Assembly: GCA_910575615.1 (NCBI GenBank) | Contig: CAJTEX010000002.1 | Location: 120,117-184,116 of the forward strand | Reading direction: 5' to 3' | Length of the DNA: 64,000 nucleotides | Source: Bacteroidales bacterium | Lineage (GTDB): Bacteria; Bacteroidota; Bacteroidia; Bacteroidales; Muribaculaceae | Shown: one piece after another, positions 43,024-51,913 of the stretch | Layout: each line of letters opens with the position of its first letter | Position numbering within the stretch: position 1 is the stretch's first letter | The notes under the pieces: model-generated | Told to the model about the DNA's origin: nothing | What the model saw: only the letters and a program-made list of their open reading frames with translations | Database searches by the model: none | Program-made: the position numbers and the translations under genes

Positions 43024-44256
43024 GTGGCTCTCAATTATATCTGGATAGCGTTTTTCCTGGTGGCGTTCGTCGTGGCGCTCTACCGGTCGGTGTTTTGCGG
43101 CGAGGCAGGCATATGGAGCGACATAATGGGCTCGTCGTTCACCTCCGCCGCCACCGCGTTTGAGATTTCCCTCGGCCTGACGGGCATCCTGTCGCTGTGG
43201 CTCGGCCTGATGAAAATCGGGGAGCGGGCCGGGGTGATCGGTTTCTTCGGGAGACTCATCTCGCCGCTGTTCTGCCGCCTGTTTCCCGGTGTGCCCAAGG
43301 GGCATCCGGCGATGGGCTCGATATTCATGAACGTGTCGGCCAACATGCTCGGCCTCGACAACGCCGCCACCCCGCTGGGCCTCAAGGCAATGCAGGAACT
43401 TCAGACCCTCAACGACAAGAAGGACACCGCCACCGACGCGATGATAATGTTTCTGATACTCAACGCGTCGGGACTCTGTTTCATACCGATATCCATAATG
43501 ATGTACCGCGCCCAGGCCGGGGCGGCCAACCCTACCGATGTCTTCCTGCCGATACTGATGGCTACATTCGTGTCAACACTGGTGGGCATCATCGCGCTGT
43601 GTCTCAGACAGCGCATCAGGATTCTTGACCCGGTGTTGCTGACATGGCTGGGGGGGATGATGGCCCTGGTAGGGCTGATGGTGTGGTTCTTCTCGGGAAT
43701 GGACGGCGAACAGGTGGAGCGTTACAGCTCGCTGATAGCCAACGCGCTACTGTTCGGTGTGATAGTGCTGTTTCTGTGTGCCGGCCTTTGGCGTCGGATG
43801 AATGTCTACGAGGCGTTCATCGAAGGGGCCAGGGAGGGATTCAAGACAGCCGTTACGATAATCCCCTACCTGGTGGCGATACTGGTTGCGATAGCCATGT
43901 TCAGGGCCTCGGGGGCTATGGACCTGCTGACCGGATGGATGAGGATTGCCGTCGGAGCCTGCGGAATAGACACCGGATGGGTGGAGGCATTGCCCACGGC
44001 GATGATGAAGCCGCTGAGCGGCAGCGGGTCGCGCGGACTTATGGTGGACCTGATGGCCACCCACGGGCCCGACGCGTTCGTGTCGCGTGTGTCAGCGGCC
44101 ATACAGGGGTCGACCGACACCATGTTCTATGTGCTGGCTGTCTATTTCGGGGCAGTCGGGGTAAGGAAGACCCGTTACGCGGTGCCGTATGCCCTGCTTG
44201 CCGATGTCACCGGGTCAGTGGCCGGCATATTCGCGGCCTACATCTTCTTCGGTTAG
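43024..44256 (+). CDS. SpmA-SpmB fusion, nucleoside recognition (Gate) domain membrane protein
   Basis: The 410-residue protein has 8-10 hydrophobic segments. The first half reads like SpmA (VNIWIAFF-type start, SLWLGLMKIGERAGVIGFFG, NVSANMLGLDNAATPLGLKA). The second half reads like SpmB (GAREGFKTAVTIIPYLVAIL, MMKPLSGSGSRGLMVDLM, GSTDTMFYVLAVYFGAVGV). Both belong to the Gate/nucleoside-recognition family. In spore formers SpmA/SpmB affect core dehydration, but this organism does not sporulate, so the role is open; a transport function for a nucleoside or other solute is inferred only. The start is a GTG at 43024 that fits the conserved N-terminus. It ends with TAG, 7 bp before the convergent aroB stop. 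Confidence 0.87.
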   Translation: MALNYIWIAFFLVAFVVALYRSVFCGEAGIWSDIMGSSFTSAATAFEISLGLTGILSLWLGLMKIGERAGVIGFFGRLISPLFCRLFPGVPKGHPAMGSIFMNVSANMLGLDNAATPLGLKAMQELQTLNDKKDTATDAMIMFLILNASGLCFIPISIMMYRAQAGAANPTDVFLPILMATFVSTLVGIIALCLRQRIRILDPVLLTWLGGMMALVGLMVWFFSGMDGEQVERYSSLIANALLFGVIVLFLCAGLWRRMNVYEAFIEGAREGFKTAVTIIPYLVAILVAIAMFRASGAMDLLTGWMRIAVGACGIDTGWVEALPTAMMKPLSGSGSRGLMVDLMATHGPDAFVSRVSAAIQGSTDTMFYVLAVYFGAVGVRKTRYAVPYALLADVTGSVAGIFAAYIFFG

Positions 44257-44263
44257 CCGGAGG

Positions 44264-45352
44264 TCATGGCAGACCCAGCATGTCGCGGTAGATGTCGAGG
44301 GCGGCCGTGATGTCGTCGTCGGTCACCGGCACATTGATTTCGACCTCGCCGGGCGATTTCAGCAGGGCGAAGTTGACCAGCCCGGGACGGTCGTTCTTCT
44401 TGTCGTGGTGCATGTAGCCGATGAGCTTCTTGTAATCGTCACATGAAATCTCAAACGCCCCGTAATGGTGGCGCACATAGTCCACATATGTCTGGAGGAT
44501 TTCAGAGGGGAAACCGAGTTTCATGCGTGACAGCACCAGCGCCCCGACCATCCCGAACGCCACGGCGTAGCCATGGGCGAGCGGCGACTTCCGCTCCAGG
44601 GCGAGCGACTCGAAGGCGTGGCCTATCGTGTGACCGAAGTTCAACGCCCGGCGCGCGCCGCGGTCCTCGTGGTCGGCCACCACATATTTCTGCTTCACCC
44701 CGACTGATTCCTCAAGCAGGGCCAGCAATGAGTCGGGATTGTAGCTTGTCACATCATATGACAGTATCCTGGATGTCTGCTCCATGGAGCTGACCAGGGC
44801 ATGCTTTATCATCTCGGCGTAACCCGATAGAAGCTCCTGGGAGGTGAGGGTGTTGAAATAGAGGGTTGAGATGATGGCCAGGTCGGCGTCGCGAAACATC
44901 CCGATCTCGTTTTTGAGGCCGTTGAAGTTGATGCCGGTCTTGCCGCCCACGCATGCGTCGACAGCGCAGAGCAATGTCGTCGGCACGTTGATGAACCGTA
45001 TGCCGCGTTTGAAGGTGGCCGCCGCGAAAGAGCCCATGTCGGTCACCACTCCCCCGCCGAGGTTTATCAGCAGGGAGTTGCGGTTGGCCTCGCCGTCGCC
45101 GAGCTGTCGCCATATGGATGTCAGCGAGTCGAGGTTCTTGAACATCTCCCCGGCCTTCACTCTGATCACCGAGGCCGAGGCCACGGCCTTTGACTGCGCC
45201 TGCAGCAACGGCAAGACAAACGCCTCGGTGTTGACATCGACAAGCACATGGACCGACGACGGAGCAATCAGCTCCACGGCCCTGTCAAGTTCGAGGGCGA
45301 CATGGTTGGTGAACACCAGGTTCACCTGCGGGATGTTCTTTTTGGCACTCAT
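44264..45352 (-). CDS. aroB: 3-dehydroquinate synthase
   Basis: Second step of the shikimate pathway, turning DAHP into 3-dehydroquinate with NAD+ and Zn2+. The 362-residue protein has the family's length. LINLGGGVVTDMGSFAAATF and FINVPTTLLCAVDACVGGKT carry the NAD- and substrate-binding motifs. LNFGHTIGHAFESL and SPLAHGYAVAFGM contain the zinc-binding His residues. The ATG at 45350-45352 is well placed. It faces the SpmA/B-like gene tail to tail and lies 57 bp downstream of the HAD gene. Confidence 0.96.
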   Translation of the reverse strand: MSAKKNIPQVNLVFTNHVALELDRAVELIAPSSVHVLVDVNTEAFVLPLLQAQSKAVASASVIRVKAGEMFKNLDSLTSIWRQLGDGEANRNSLLINLGGGVVTDMGSFAAATFKRGIRFINVPTTLLCAVDACVGGKTGINFNGLKNEIGMFRDADLAIISTLYFNTLTSQELLSGYAEMIKHALVSSMEQTSRILSYDVTSYNPDSLLALLEESVGVKQKYVVADHEDRGARRALNFGHTIGHAFESLALERKSPLAHGYAVAFGMVGALVLSRMKLGFPSEILQTYVDYVRHHYGAFEISCDDYKKLIGYMHHDKKNDRPGLVNFALLKSPGEVEINVPVTDDDITAALDIYRDMLGLP

Positions 45353-45409
45353 AGCAATTTCTGTATGGAAAGAGGTTTGTGATTAAACAGTTGAAAACGT
45401 GTCGCCCTC

Positions 45410-46150
45410 TCATCGGGAGAGCAACCCGGGCAGAGCATCGGCCAGCTCCTCCATAGAGGAGAACACGAGGTCGGCCCCGGCCTCCTCAAGCGACCGGCGC
45501 GGGACAGGGCCGGTGGTGACGGCAAGCACAAACGCGCCTGATGCCTTGCCCGACTCCACCCCGAGGGGGGCGTTCTCGACCACAAGCGACTCCACGGGCG
45601 ACACACCTGCCAGCTCCATACCCTTGAGGTAAGGCTCGGGATGAGGTTTGCCATGGGAGACATCGGCGGCCGTGATACGCAGATTATGGGGGAAAGCCCC
45701 CGGGAAATCTGTGTCGAGACGGTCGAGGTTTGAGAGCTGTCGCGAGCCGGTGACCAGCACCCTTGTGATTCCCCCGGCCTCAAATGTCTCAAGCATCCTG
45801 GCGGCCCCGGGAATCACCGCGACCCTGGGCATCTCATTAAAATAACTCGCCTTGCGCGCATAAAGTTCATCACATTCAGAGTCGGAAGGCTCATATCCGC
45901 ACGCCCTTTTGAAGAGCAGCCTGATTGTGGCGCGGCCGGTCATCCCCTCATAAAGGTAGAACTCGTCGCGGTCGGCCTCCATGCCCAGCTCATCACTGAG
46001 GCGTTTCCATGCCGCCGTGTGGTTTCTCATCGAGTCGATGAGGGTGCCGTCCATGTCAATCAGGGCGGCTTTCGGCGCCCAGCCGGCAGGGTCGATTGCG
46101 TTGCGGCTGCAATAATCCTTCACCGCCTTAATTATTGTGTATCTTTCCAT
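45410..46150 (-). CDS. HAD-superfamily phosphatase/phosphoglucomutase-like protein
   Basis: The 246-residue protein has the four HAD motifs: AALIDMDGTLIDS (nucleophile Asp), ITRVLVTGSRQL (Thr/Ser), SHGKPHPEPYLKG (Lys), and VVENAPLGVESGKASG (acidic motif, with Glu-Asn in place of the usual Glu-Asp). The cap is helical and type I (RHTAAWKRLSDELGMEADRD region), as in beta-phosphoglucomutase and phosphatase PGP-like enzymes. The substrate is unknown. I use the ATG at 46148-46150; an upstream ATG at 46195 would add 15 non-conserved residues. It may be co-transcribed with aroB. Confidence 0.88.
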   Translation of the reverse strand: MERYTIIKAVKDYCSRNAIDPAGWAPKAALIDMDGTLIDSMRNHTAAWKRLSDELGMEADRDEFYLYEGMTGRATIRLLFKRACGYEPSDSECDELYARKASYFNEMPRVAVIPGAARMLETFEAGGITRVLVTGSRQLSNLDRLDTDFPGAFPHNLRITAADVSHGKPHPEPYLKGMELAGVSPVESLVVENAPLGVESGKASGAFVLAVTTGPVPRRSLEEAGADLVFSSMEELADALPGLLSR

Positions 46151-46281
46151 CACTGTCTGTGTCGGGTTATAATTCTGCAAAAATACGCTTTTCACCGAGA
46201 AACTACAAAAATCAAGCCTGAAATCAGGGACACGACAGGTATCAGGGATGTTGAAAAACAGAAAATATAATCTGATGAAAA

Positions 46282-46313
46282 TTTGGGGAAGAAAAAAAAG
46301 ATTTTTAACTTTG
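46282..46313 (+). promoter_or_regulatory. Promoter of the glycine cleavage operon
   Basis: TTTG at 46282-46285, 20 nt, then TAACTTTG at 46306-46313, an exact consensus. The leader to the lplA ATG at 46343 is under 30 nt, leaving no room for a glycine riboswitch. Confidence 0.8.
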
Positions 46314-46342
46314 GGGCAACTTGAACAAGACTCAACAGCGTC

Positions 46343-47377
46343 ATGATATACGCTTCATTACCTGACAGCCCCGGCGGAATAGCGCGCCCGCTCCCCTTTC
46401 ATCTCGCGATGGAGGAACACCTGGCGCGGAATTATCCCGACGGGGAGTATTTTTTCATGTGGCAGGTTGAGCCGACGGTGATTTTCGGCCGGTGCCAGAA
46501 CCCCTTCGCTGAGGTCAACCTCGATTTCTGCCGCCGGGAGGGGATACAGACTTACCGGCGCAAGAGCGGCGGAGGATGTATCTACGCCGACATGAACAAC
46601 ATCATGTTCAGCCACGTTACCACCTCGGGTGAGGTGACCACCACCTTCTCGCGGTATTGCCGGATGGTGGCCGACACATTGCGCCTACTGGGGCTTGGCG
46701 CCGCCACCACGGGGCGCAACGATGTGGTGATCGGTGACCGCAAGGTCAGCGGCAACGCCTTCTACCATCTCCACGGGCGCAGCATCGTGCATGGCACGAT
46801 GCTCTACGATGCCGACCCCGCCAGGATGTCGCAGGCCATCACCCCGTCGCAGGCAAAGCTGCGCGCCAAGGGTGTAAGCTCGGTGAGAAGCCATGTGACA
46901 ACCATCCGCGAGCATCTGCCGCAGCTGACGATAGAGGAGTTCAAGCAGTTCTGCCGCGAGCATCTCTGCGACTCCGTCCAGGAGATGACCCCGGCCGACA
47001 TCCGCGAGATAAGCCGCATATCCGAGGAATACTTCACCGACGAATGGATATGGGGCCGATACGGCAACCGGGAGACCACCGACCGCCACCGCATCGACGG
47101 TGTGGGGGAATTCAGCGTCTCTACCGACCTCATCCCTCCTCCCGAACCGGGGATGGCGGCGAGAATCCGCAAGGTCAACCTCCAGGGGGACTTCTTTCTG
47201 CTGAGCGACCTTGACGAGGGGCTGCTCGACAGGCTGAAAGGGGCCGAGTTCACCCGCGACGGCATAATGGAGGCGCTCTCCACAGCGTCGCCAGGGGAGG
47301 TGATAGCGGGCCTGAAGACCGCCGACTTCGCCAAACTGCTGCTGGGAGCCGCCCCGGCGGTCATGGCCACCACATGA
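46343..47377 (+). CDS. lplA: Lipoate-protein ligase A
   Basis: LplA activates lipoate with ATP and attaches it to lipoyl domains. The 344-residue protein has TYRRKSGGGCIYADMNN (the RRxSGGGxVYxD motif), VVIGDRKVSGNAFYHLHGRS (catalytic Lys region DxKxSG), and a C-terminal accessory domain. It is the first gene of the glycine cleavage operon, 31 bp before gcvT, so its main client is probably the GcvH encoded two genes later. Confidence 0.93.
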   Translation: MIYASLPDSPGGIARPLPFHLAMEEHLARNYPDGEYFFMWQVEPTVIFGRCQNPFAEVNLDFCRREGIQTYRRKSGGGCIYADMNNIMFSHVTTSGEVTTTFSRYCRMVADTLRLLGLGAATTGRNDVVIGDRKVSGNAFYHLHGRSIVHGTMLYDADPARMSQAITPSQAKLRAKGVSSVRSHVTTIREHLPQLTIEEFKQFCREHLCDSVQEMTPADIREISRISEEYFTDEWIWGRYGNRETTDRHRIDGVGEFSVSTDLIPPPEPGMAARIRKVNLQGDFFLLSDLDEGLLDRLKGAEFTRDGIMEALSTASPGEVIAGLKTADFAKLLLGAAPAVMATT

Positions 47378-47408
47378 GACAAGACACAAAAAAACACATC
47401 TTACAACC

Positions 47409-48518
47409 ATGGATAACTGCGAAAACCTCAAACTTACCTGCCTCCACGACCTCCATCTGGCCCTGGGGGCCAGGATGAGCCCATTTGCCGGCTACGACAT
47501 GCCGATAGAGTACGGACTCGGAATAATTGGCGAACACAACGCCGTGCGCAACGCCTGCGGAGTGTTTGACGTGTCCCACATGGGAGAGATAGGCATCACC
47601 GGCGAGGACGCCGAGTTCTTCGTCAACCGGGTGTTCTCCAACGATGTCACCAACGCCCCCGACGGGCAGTGCTTCTACGGGATGATGCTCCGCCCCGACG
47701 GCGGTGTGGTGGATGACCTGCTGGTCTACAAACGCCGCCACAACGACTTCCTGTTTGTGGTCAACGCCTCCAACATTACCAAGGATGAGCAGTGGATTCT
47801 CCGCCAGGCCGAGGGCTACCGCGTGTGCCTCGAGTTCATGAGCGAGGAGATGGCCGAGCTGGCCGTCCAGGGCCCGGAGGCCGAGAAGGTCATGGAGGAG
47901 GTGGTGGAGATACCCTGCCGCGACCTTGCCTTCTACACCTTCAAGGAACTTGACCATGAGGGGGAAACCGTGATAGTGTCGCGCACGGGCTACACCGGCG
48001 AGGATGGTTTCGAGATATACGGCCCCCACAGCTTCATCCGCCGTGTATGGCAGGTCCTGATGGACTCGGGCAAAGCCGCCCCCTGCGGCCTGGGCTGCCG
48101 CGACACCCTGCGTTTCGAGGTGGGGCTGCCGCTCTACGGCAACGAGCTCGCCGACGACATCACCCCGCTCGAGGCCGGACTGGGCATGTTTGTGAAGCTC
48201 GAAAAACCCGACCTCATCGGCGGCGAGACGCTGCGCAGACACAAAGAGGAGGGTCCGCGCCGCAAGGTTGTCGGCCTTGAAATCCATGACCGCGCCATAG
48301 CCCGCCACGGCTGCGAGGTGCTGTCGCCCGAGGATGAGGTGATAGGCACCGTGACCACCGGCTACCGTGGCATCTCCACCGACCGCTCGATATGCATGGC
48401 CCTCATCGACGCGCGCTATGCCAAGACCGGCACCGAGCTCAAGGTGAAGGTGAGGAAAAAGACATTCCCCGCCACCGTCGTTTCAAAGAAATTTTTCAAG
48501 AAATCATACAAAGCCTAA
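47409..48518 (+). CDS. gcvT: Glycine cleavage system T protein (aminomethyltransferase)
   Basis: The 369-residue protein transfers the aminomethyl-derived one-carbon unit from lipoylated GcvH to tetrahydrofolate and releases ammonia. Conserved blocks: MSPFAGYDMPIEYGLGIIGE at the start, VFDVSHMGEIGITGEDAEFF, VSRTGYTGEDGFEIY, and GCRDTLRFEVGLPLYGNEL (Arg for folate binding). It ends with TAA 6 bp before gcvH, a tight operon junction. Confidence 0.97.
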   Translation: MDNCENLKLTCLHDLHLALGARMSPFAGYDMPIEYGLGIIGEHNAVRNACGVFDVSHMGEIGITGEDAEFFVNRVFSNDVTNAPDGQCFYGMMLRPDGGVVDDLLVYKRRHNDFLFVVNASNITKDEQWILRQAEGYRVCLEFMSEEMAELAVQGPEAEKVMEEVVEIPCRDLAFYTFKELDHEGETVIVSRTGYTGEDGFEIYGPHSFIRRVWQVLMDSGKAAPCGLGCRDTLRFEVGLPLYGNELADDITPLEAGLGMFVKLEKPDLIGGETLRRHKEEGPRRKVVGLEIHDRAIARHGCEVLSPEDEVIGTVTTGYRGISTDRSICMALIDARYAKTGTELKVKVRKKTFPATVVSKKFFKKSYKA

Positions 48519-48524
48519 AAGAGA

Positions 48525-48893
48525 ATGATACTGTACAGCAAGACCCACGAGTACATCCGTGTAGAGGGTGACAAAGGTTACATCGGCATCTCAGACTACG
48601 CCCAGAAGCAGCTCGGCAATGTCGTATATGTCGACATGCCCGACCTGGGCGACGAGATAGAGAAGGGTGAGGACTTCGGCGCTATAGAGAGCGTAAAGGC
48701 CGCGTCAGACCTCATCTCCCCGGTTTCCGGAGAGGTGGTGGAGGTCAACGAGGCCCTCTCAGACGATCCCCGCCTGATCAACGCCGACGCCATGGCCAAC
48801 TGGATCATCGCCGTCTCCATCGCCGACACATCAGATCTTGACGACCTGATGGACCAGGCGGCTTACGACGAGTTCTGCGCGGCAGCCCACTGA
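48525..48893 (+). CDS. gcvH: Glycine cleavage system H protein (lipoyl carrier)
   Basis: The 122-residue swinging-arm protein carries a lipoyl group on the Lys of GAIESVKAASDL (about K58). The N-terminal YSKTHEYIRVEGDKGYIGIS and QLGNVVYVDMPDLGDEIEKG are typical. It shuttles the methylamine intermediate between GcvP, GcvT and Lpd. A strong hairpin follows 25 bp downstream (48918-48964). Confidence 0.97.
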   Translation: MILYSKTHEYIRVEGDKGYIGISDYAQKQLGNVVYVDMPDLGDEIEKGEDFGAIESVKAASDLISPVSGEVVEVNEALSDDPRLINADAMANWIIAVSIADTSDLDDLMDQAAYDEFCAAAH

Positions 48894-48917
48894 CACAGGG
48901 GTAGAGAGTTTTTCCGT

Positions 48918-48964
48918 GACGAGACCGCCGGAAAGCGGTCATTACCCGCTCCGGCGGTCTCGTC
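48918..48964 (+). other. Intra-operon hairpin between gcvH and gcvPA
   Basis: Arms 48918-48932 and 48950-48964 are a perfect 15-bp GC-rich stem with a 17-nt loop. There is no U-run after it, so it may stabilise the 3' end of an lplA-gcvT-gcvH processing product or cause partial attenuation. Confidence 0.7.
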
Positions 48965-49024
48965 GCCCATTACCCGGCCGCCCCCCCATATTCCAGTCAT
49001 CTTAAATCAAATACCAGCCCTACA

Positions 49025-50362
49025 ATGCACAGATATTTCCCCCATACGCCGGCCGGCATCAAGGAGATGCTCGACCGGTGTGGCGTGTCGTCTATCGACG
49101 ACCTTTACGGCGACGTTGACCCCTCGCTGCGCCTCAAACAACCCTACGACCTGCCCCAGGGGATGGACGAGACCTCAGTCAGACGCTATTTCGACCATCT
49201 GGCCAAAAAGAACGCACCAGTCGAGGTGTGTTTCGCCGGAGGCGGCTTCTATGACCACGGCTGTCCCGCCGCGGTGAAATCGATAGCCTCGCGGTCTGAG
49301 TTCCTGACAGCCTACACCCCCTACCAGCCTGAAATATCACAGGGTACCCTGCAATACATATTCGAGTACCAGACGATGATGACACGCCTGACCGGCATGG
49401 ACATCTCCAACGCGTCGATGTATGACGGGGCGACCGCCACCGCCGAGGCGGTGCTGATGGCCGTGGCCTCACAGCGCAAGCGCAACCTCGTGCTTCTCTC
49501 CGAAACCCTCTCGCCCGACGTGCGCCGGGTGGTCGACACATACGCCCGTTACCACGGAGTGGAGCTGATGACCATACCCGCCGAGGATGGCGAGACCTCG
49601 CGCGCGGCGCTCACAGAGATGCTGGGTCAAAGGGGCAAGGAGGTGGCCGGAGTGGTCGTCGCCTCGCCAAACTACCACGGTATAATCGAGAACCATGAGG
49701 GGCTGGCCGACCTTTGCCATTCCCACAAGGCTCTGCTGATTGTCAACTGCGTTGCCTCCACCCTGGCCGTGCTGAAGACCCCCGGCGAACTCGGGGCAGA
49801 CATCGCCTGCGGCGACGCGCAGTCGCTCGGCATCCCCCTGAGTTTCGGGGGCCCGTATCTCGGTTTCCTATGCGCCACCAAGGCGCTGATGCGAAAGATG
49901 CCTGGCCGCATAGTCGGCGCGACCACCGACTCCGAGGGGCGACGCTGTTTCGTGCTTACCCTCCAGGCCCGCGAGCAGCATATCCGCCGCGAGAAGGCCA
50001 CCTCCAACATATGCTCCAACCAGGGACTGATGACCCTCTGGGTGTCGGCCTACATGTCGCTCGTCGGCTCCGAAGGTCTCAGGGAAATCAACGAGGCGTC
50101 GCGCCTGATGGCCCTCTACCTGCTCGGCAAGATGACATCCGACGGACGCGCCCGCCTGCGCCACCCCTCCAAGCCGTTCCTCAACGAGTTCCTGCTCGAG
50201 ACCGACTACTCGGTCGACTCGCTGATAGCCGCGGCCATCCGCAAGGGGGGCATACTGCCCGGAATCAAGATTGACGACCACACCATACTGATGGCCGCCA
50301 CCGAGATGCAGACCCGCGAGGACGCCGACCGCCTTTTCGAGATCGTAAAAACCTGTGTATGA
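49025..50362 (+). CDS. gcvPA: Glycine dehydrogenase (decarboxylating) subunit 1
   Basis: The 445-residue protein is the alpha subunit of the split P protein; with GcvPB it decarboxylates glycine using PLP. RYFPHTPAGIKEMLDRCGVS is the usual start. QPEISQGTLQYIFEYQTMMT and GMDISNASMYDGATATAEAV are conserved. It lacks the PLP Lys, as expected for this subunit. It begins 131 bp after gcvH and its TGA overlaps the possible GTG start of gcvPB. Confidence 0.96.
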   Translation: MHRYFPHTPAGIKEMLDRCGVSSIDDLYGDVDPSLRLKQPYDLPQGMDETSVRRYFDHLAKKNAPVEVCFAGGGFYDHGCPAAVKSIASRSEFLTAYTPYQPEISQGTLQYIFEYQTMMTRLTGMDISNASMYDGATATAEAVLMAVASQRKRNLVLLSETLSPDVRRVVDTYARYHGVELMTIPAEDGETSRAALTEMLGQRGKEVAGVVVASPNYHGIIENHEGLADLCHSHKALLIVNCVASTLAVLKTPGELGADIACGDAQSLGIPLSFGGPYLGFLCATKALMRKMPGRIVGATTDSEGRRCFVLTLQAREQHIRREKATSNICSNQGLMTLWVSAYMSLVGSEGLREINEASRLMALYLLGKMTSDGRARLRHPSKPFLNEFLLETDYSVDSLIAAAIRKGGILPGIKIDDHTILMAATEMQTREDADRLFEIVKTCV

Positions 50363-50381
50363 CCCTCAAAAGATAGAAGAA

Positions 50382-51884
50382 ATGAACAGAAAAGTCTATG
50401 GAAAACTGATATTCGAGTTGTCGCGCGAGGGTCGTCGCGGCTACGCCGTGCCGCGCAACGGCCTCTCCGACGACATCGTCAGCGAGAGCGTGCAGCTGCC
50501 CGAGGCAATGCGCCGGGCCACACCCCTGCGGCTTACCGAGGTCGACGAGCCTACCGCCGTGAGACATTACAACAATATGTCGACCAACAATTTCGGTGTC
50601 GACACGGGATTCTATCCCCTTGGCTCATGCACGATGAAATACAATCCGAAAATCAACGAGGAGATGGCCTGTCACAGTTGTTTCGCCGGATTGCACCCCT
50701 CAACCCCCGCCTTCGCCGCCCAGGGCGCGCTGCAACTTTACTGGACGCTGCAGAAGGCGTTGTGTGAGATAGGCGGCATGGAGGAGTTCACCCTCAACCC
50801 CTTCGCCGGGGCACAAGGCGAGCTTACCGGACTGATGGTGATCCGCGCCTACCACGCCTCGCGCGGGGAAGGTGAGAAACGCCGCAAAGTCATCGTGCCC
50901 GACTCGGCCCACGGAACCAACCCCGCCTCGGCGGCTGTCTGCGGCCTGGATGTGGTGGAGGTAAAGAGCCGTCCCGACGGCACAGTGGATGTGGCCGACC
51001 TCGAGCCGCTACTCGACGACACCGTGGCCGCCATCATGCTGACCAATCCCAACACCCTCGGCATTTTCGAGAAAGACATACCCCGCATCGCGTCGCTGGT
51101 GCATGAGGCCGGCGCACTGATGTATTACGACGGCGCCAACCTCAACCCGCTGCTCGGTGTCGCCCGTCCCGGCGACATGGGATTCGACGTGATGCACGTC
51201 AACCTCCACAAGACATTTTCCACACCCCACGGAGGCGGAGGCCCAGGCTCAGGCCCGGTCGGCGTGCGCAAAGGGCTGGAGAAATTCCTCCCCAACCCGC
51301 GGGTGGTGAGGCGCACCGAGACCCCCGACAGGTTCCCCGTCAACGAATCAGACCGTTACGCCATAGAGTACTCCCCTCTAGCGCTCGGCTCGGTGTCGGC
51401 CACGCTTGGCAACTTCGCCGTGCAGGCCCGCGCCCTGGCTTACATACTCACCCTCGGCAGCGACGGACTGATGGAAGCCGGACGGCTCGCCACCCTCAAC
51501 GCCACCTACATCAAGGAGGCGCTGAAAGATTGCTACCTGCTCCCGATCGAGGGATTGTCGAAACATGAGTTTGTCTTCGACGGCCTGCGCGACAAGTCGA
51601 CCGGAGTGACCACCCTCAACATCGCCAAGCGACTGCTCGACCATGGCTACCATGCCCCGACAATCTATTTCCCCCTGCTGTTCCACGAGTCGCTGATGAT
51701 CGAGCCTACCGAGACCGAATCGCGCGAGACCCTCGACGAGTTCATCGCCGCAATGCGCGACATCGCCCGCGAGGCCATCGAAGACCCCGAGACCGTGAAG
51801 ACCGCGCCGCATCTGACCCCTGTCACCCGTCCCGACGACACCACGGCGGCCCTCAACCCGGTGCTGACTTTCGACAGCCTCTGA
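50382..51884 (+). CDS. gcvPB: Glycine dehydrogenase (decarboxylating) subunit 2
   Basis: The 500-residue beta subunit holds the PLP Lys in VNLHKTFSTPHGGGGPGSGP (about K277). GFYPLGSCTMKYNPKINEEM and DSAHGTNPASAAVCGLDVVE are conserved. I chose the ATG at 50382 (MNRKVYGKLIFELS), preceded by the purine-rich AGATAGAAGAA. A GTG at 50355 would overlap gcvPA and add nine residues; it is possible but less typical of homologues. The next gene is lpdA, 29 bp on. Confidence 0.95.
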   Translation: MNRKVYGKLIFELSREGRRGYAVPRNGLSDDIVSESVQLPEAMRRATPLRLTEVDEPTAVRHYNNMSTNNFGVDTGFYPLGSCTMKYNPKINEEMACHSCFAGLHPSTPAFAAQGALQLYWTLQKALCEIGGMEEFTLNPFAGAQGELTGLMVIRAYHASRGEGEKRRKVIVPDSAHGTNPASAAVCGLDVVEVKSRPDGTVDVADLEPLLDDTVAAIMLTNPNTLGIFEKDIPRIASLVHEAGALMYYDGANLNPLLGVARPGDMGFDVMHVNLHKTFSTPHGGGGPGSGPVGVRKGLEKFLPNPRVVRRTETPDRFPVNESDRYAIEYSPLALGSVSATLGNFAVQARALAYILTLGSDGLMEAGRLATLNATYIKEALKDCYLLPIEGLSKHEFVFDGLRDKSTGVTTLNIAKRLLDHGYHAPTIYFPLLFHESLMIEPTETESRETLDEFIAAMRDIAREAIEDPETVKTAPHLTPVTRPDDTTAALNPVLTFDSL

Positions 51885-51913
51885 CCCAACCCCGCAACCA
51901 ACGAGAATCCATC

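Noticed and set aside
46200..46342. Glycine riboswitch before the glycine cleavage operon
   Set aside because: The promoter leaves under 30 nt of leader and no aptamer core is visible.
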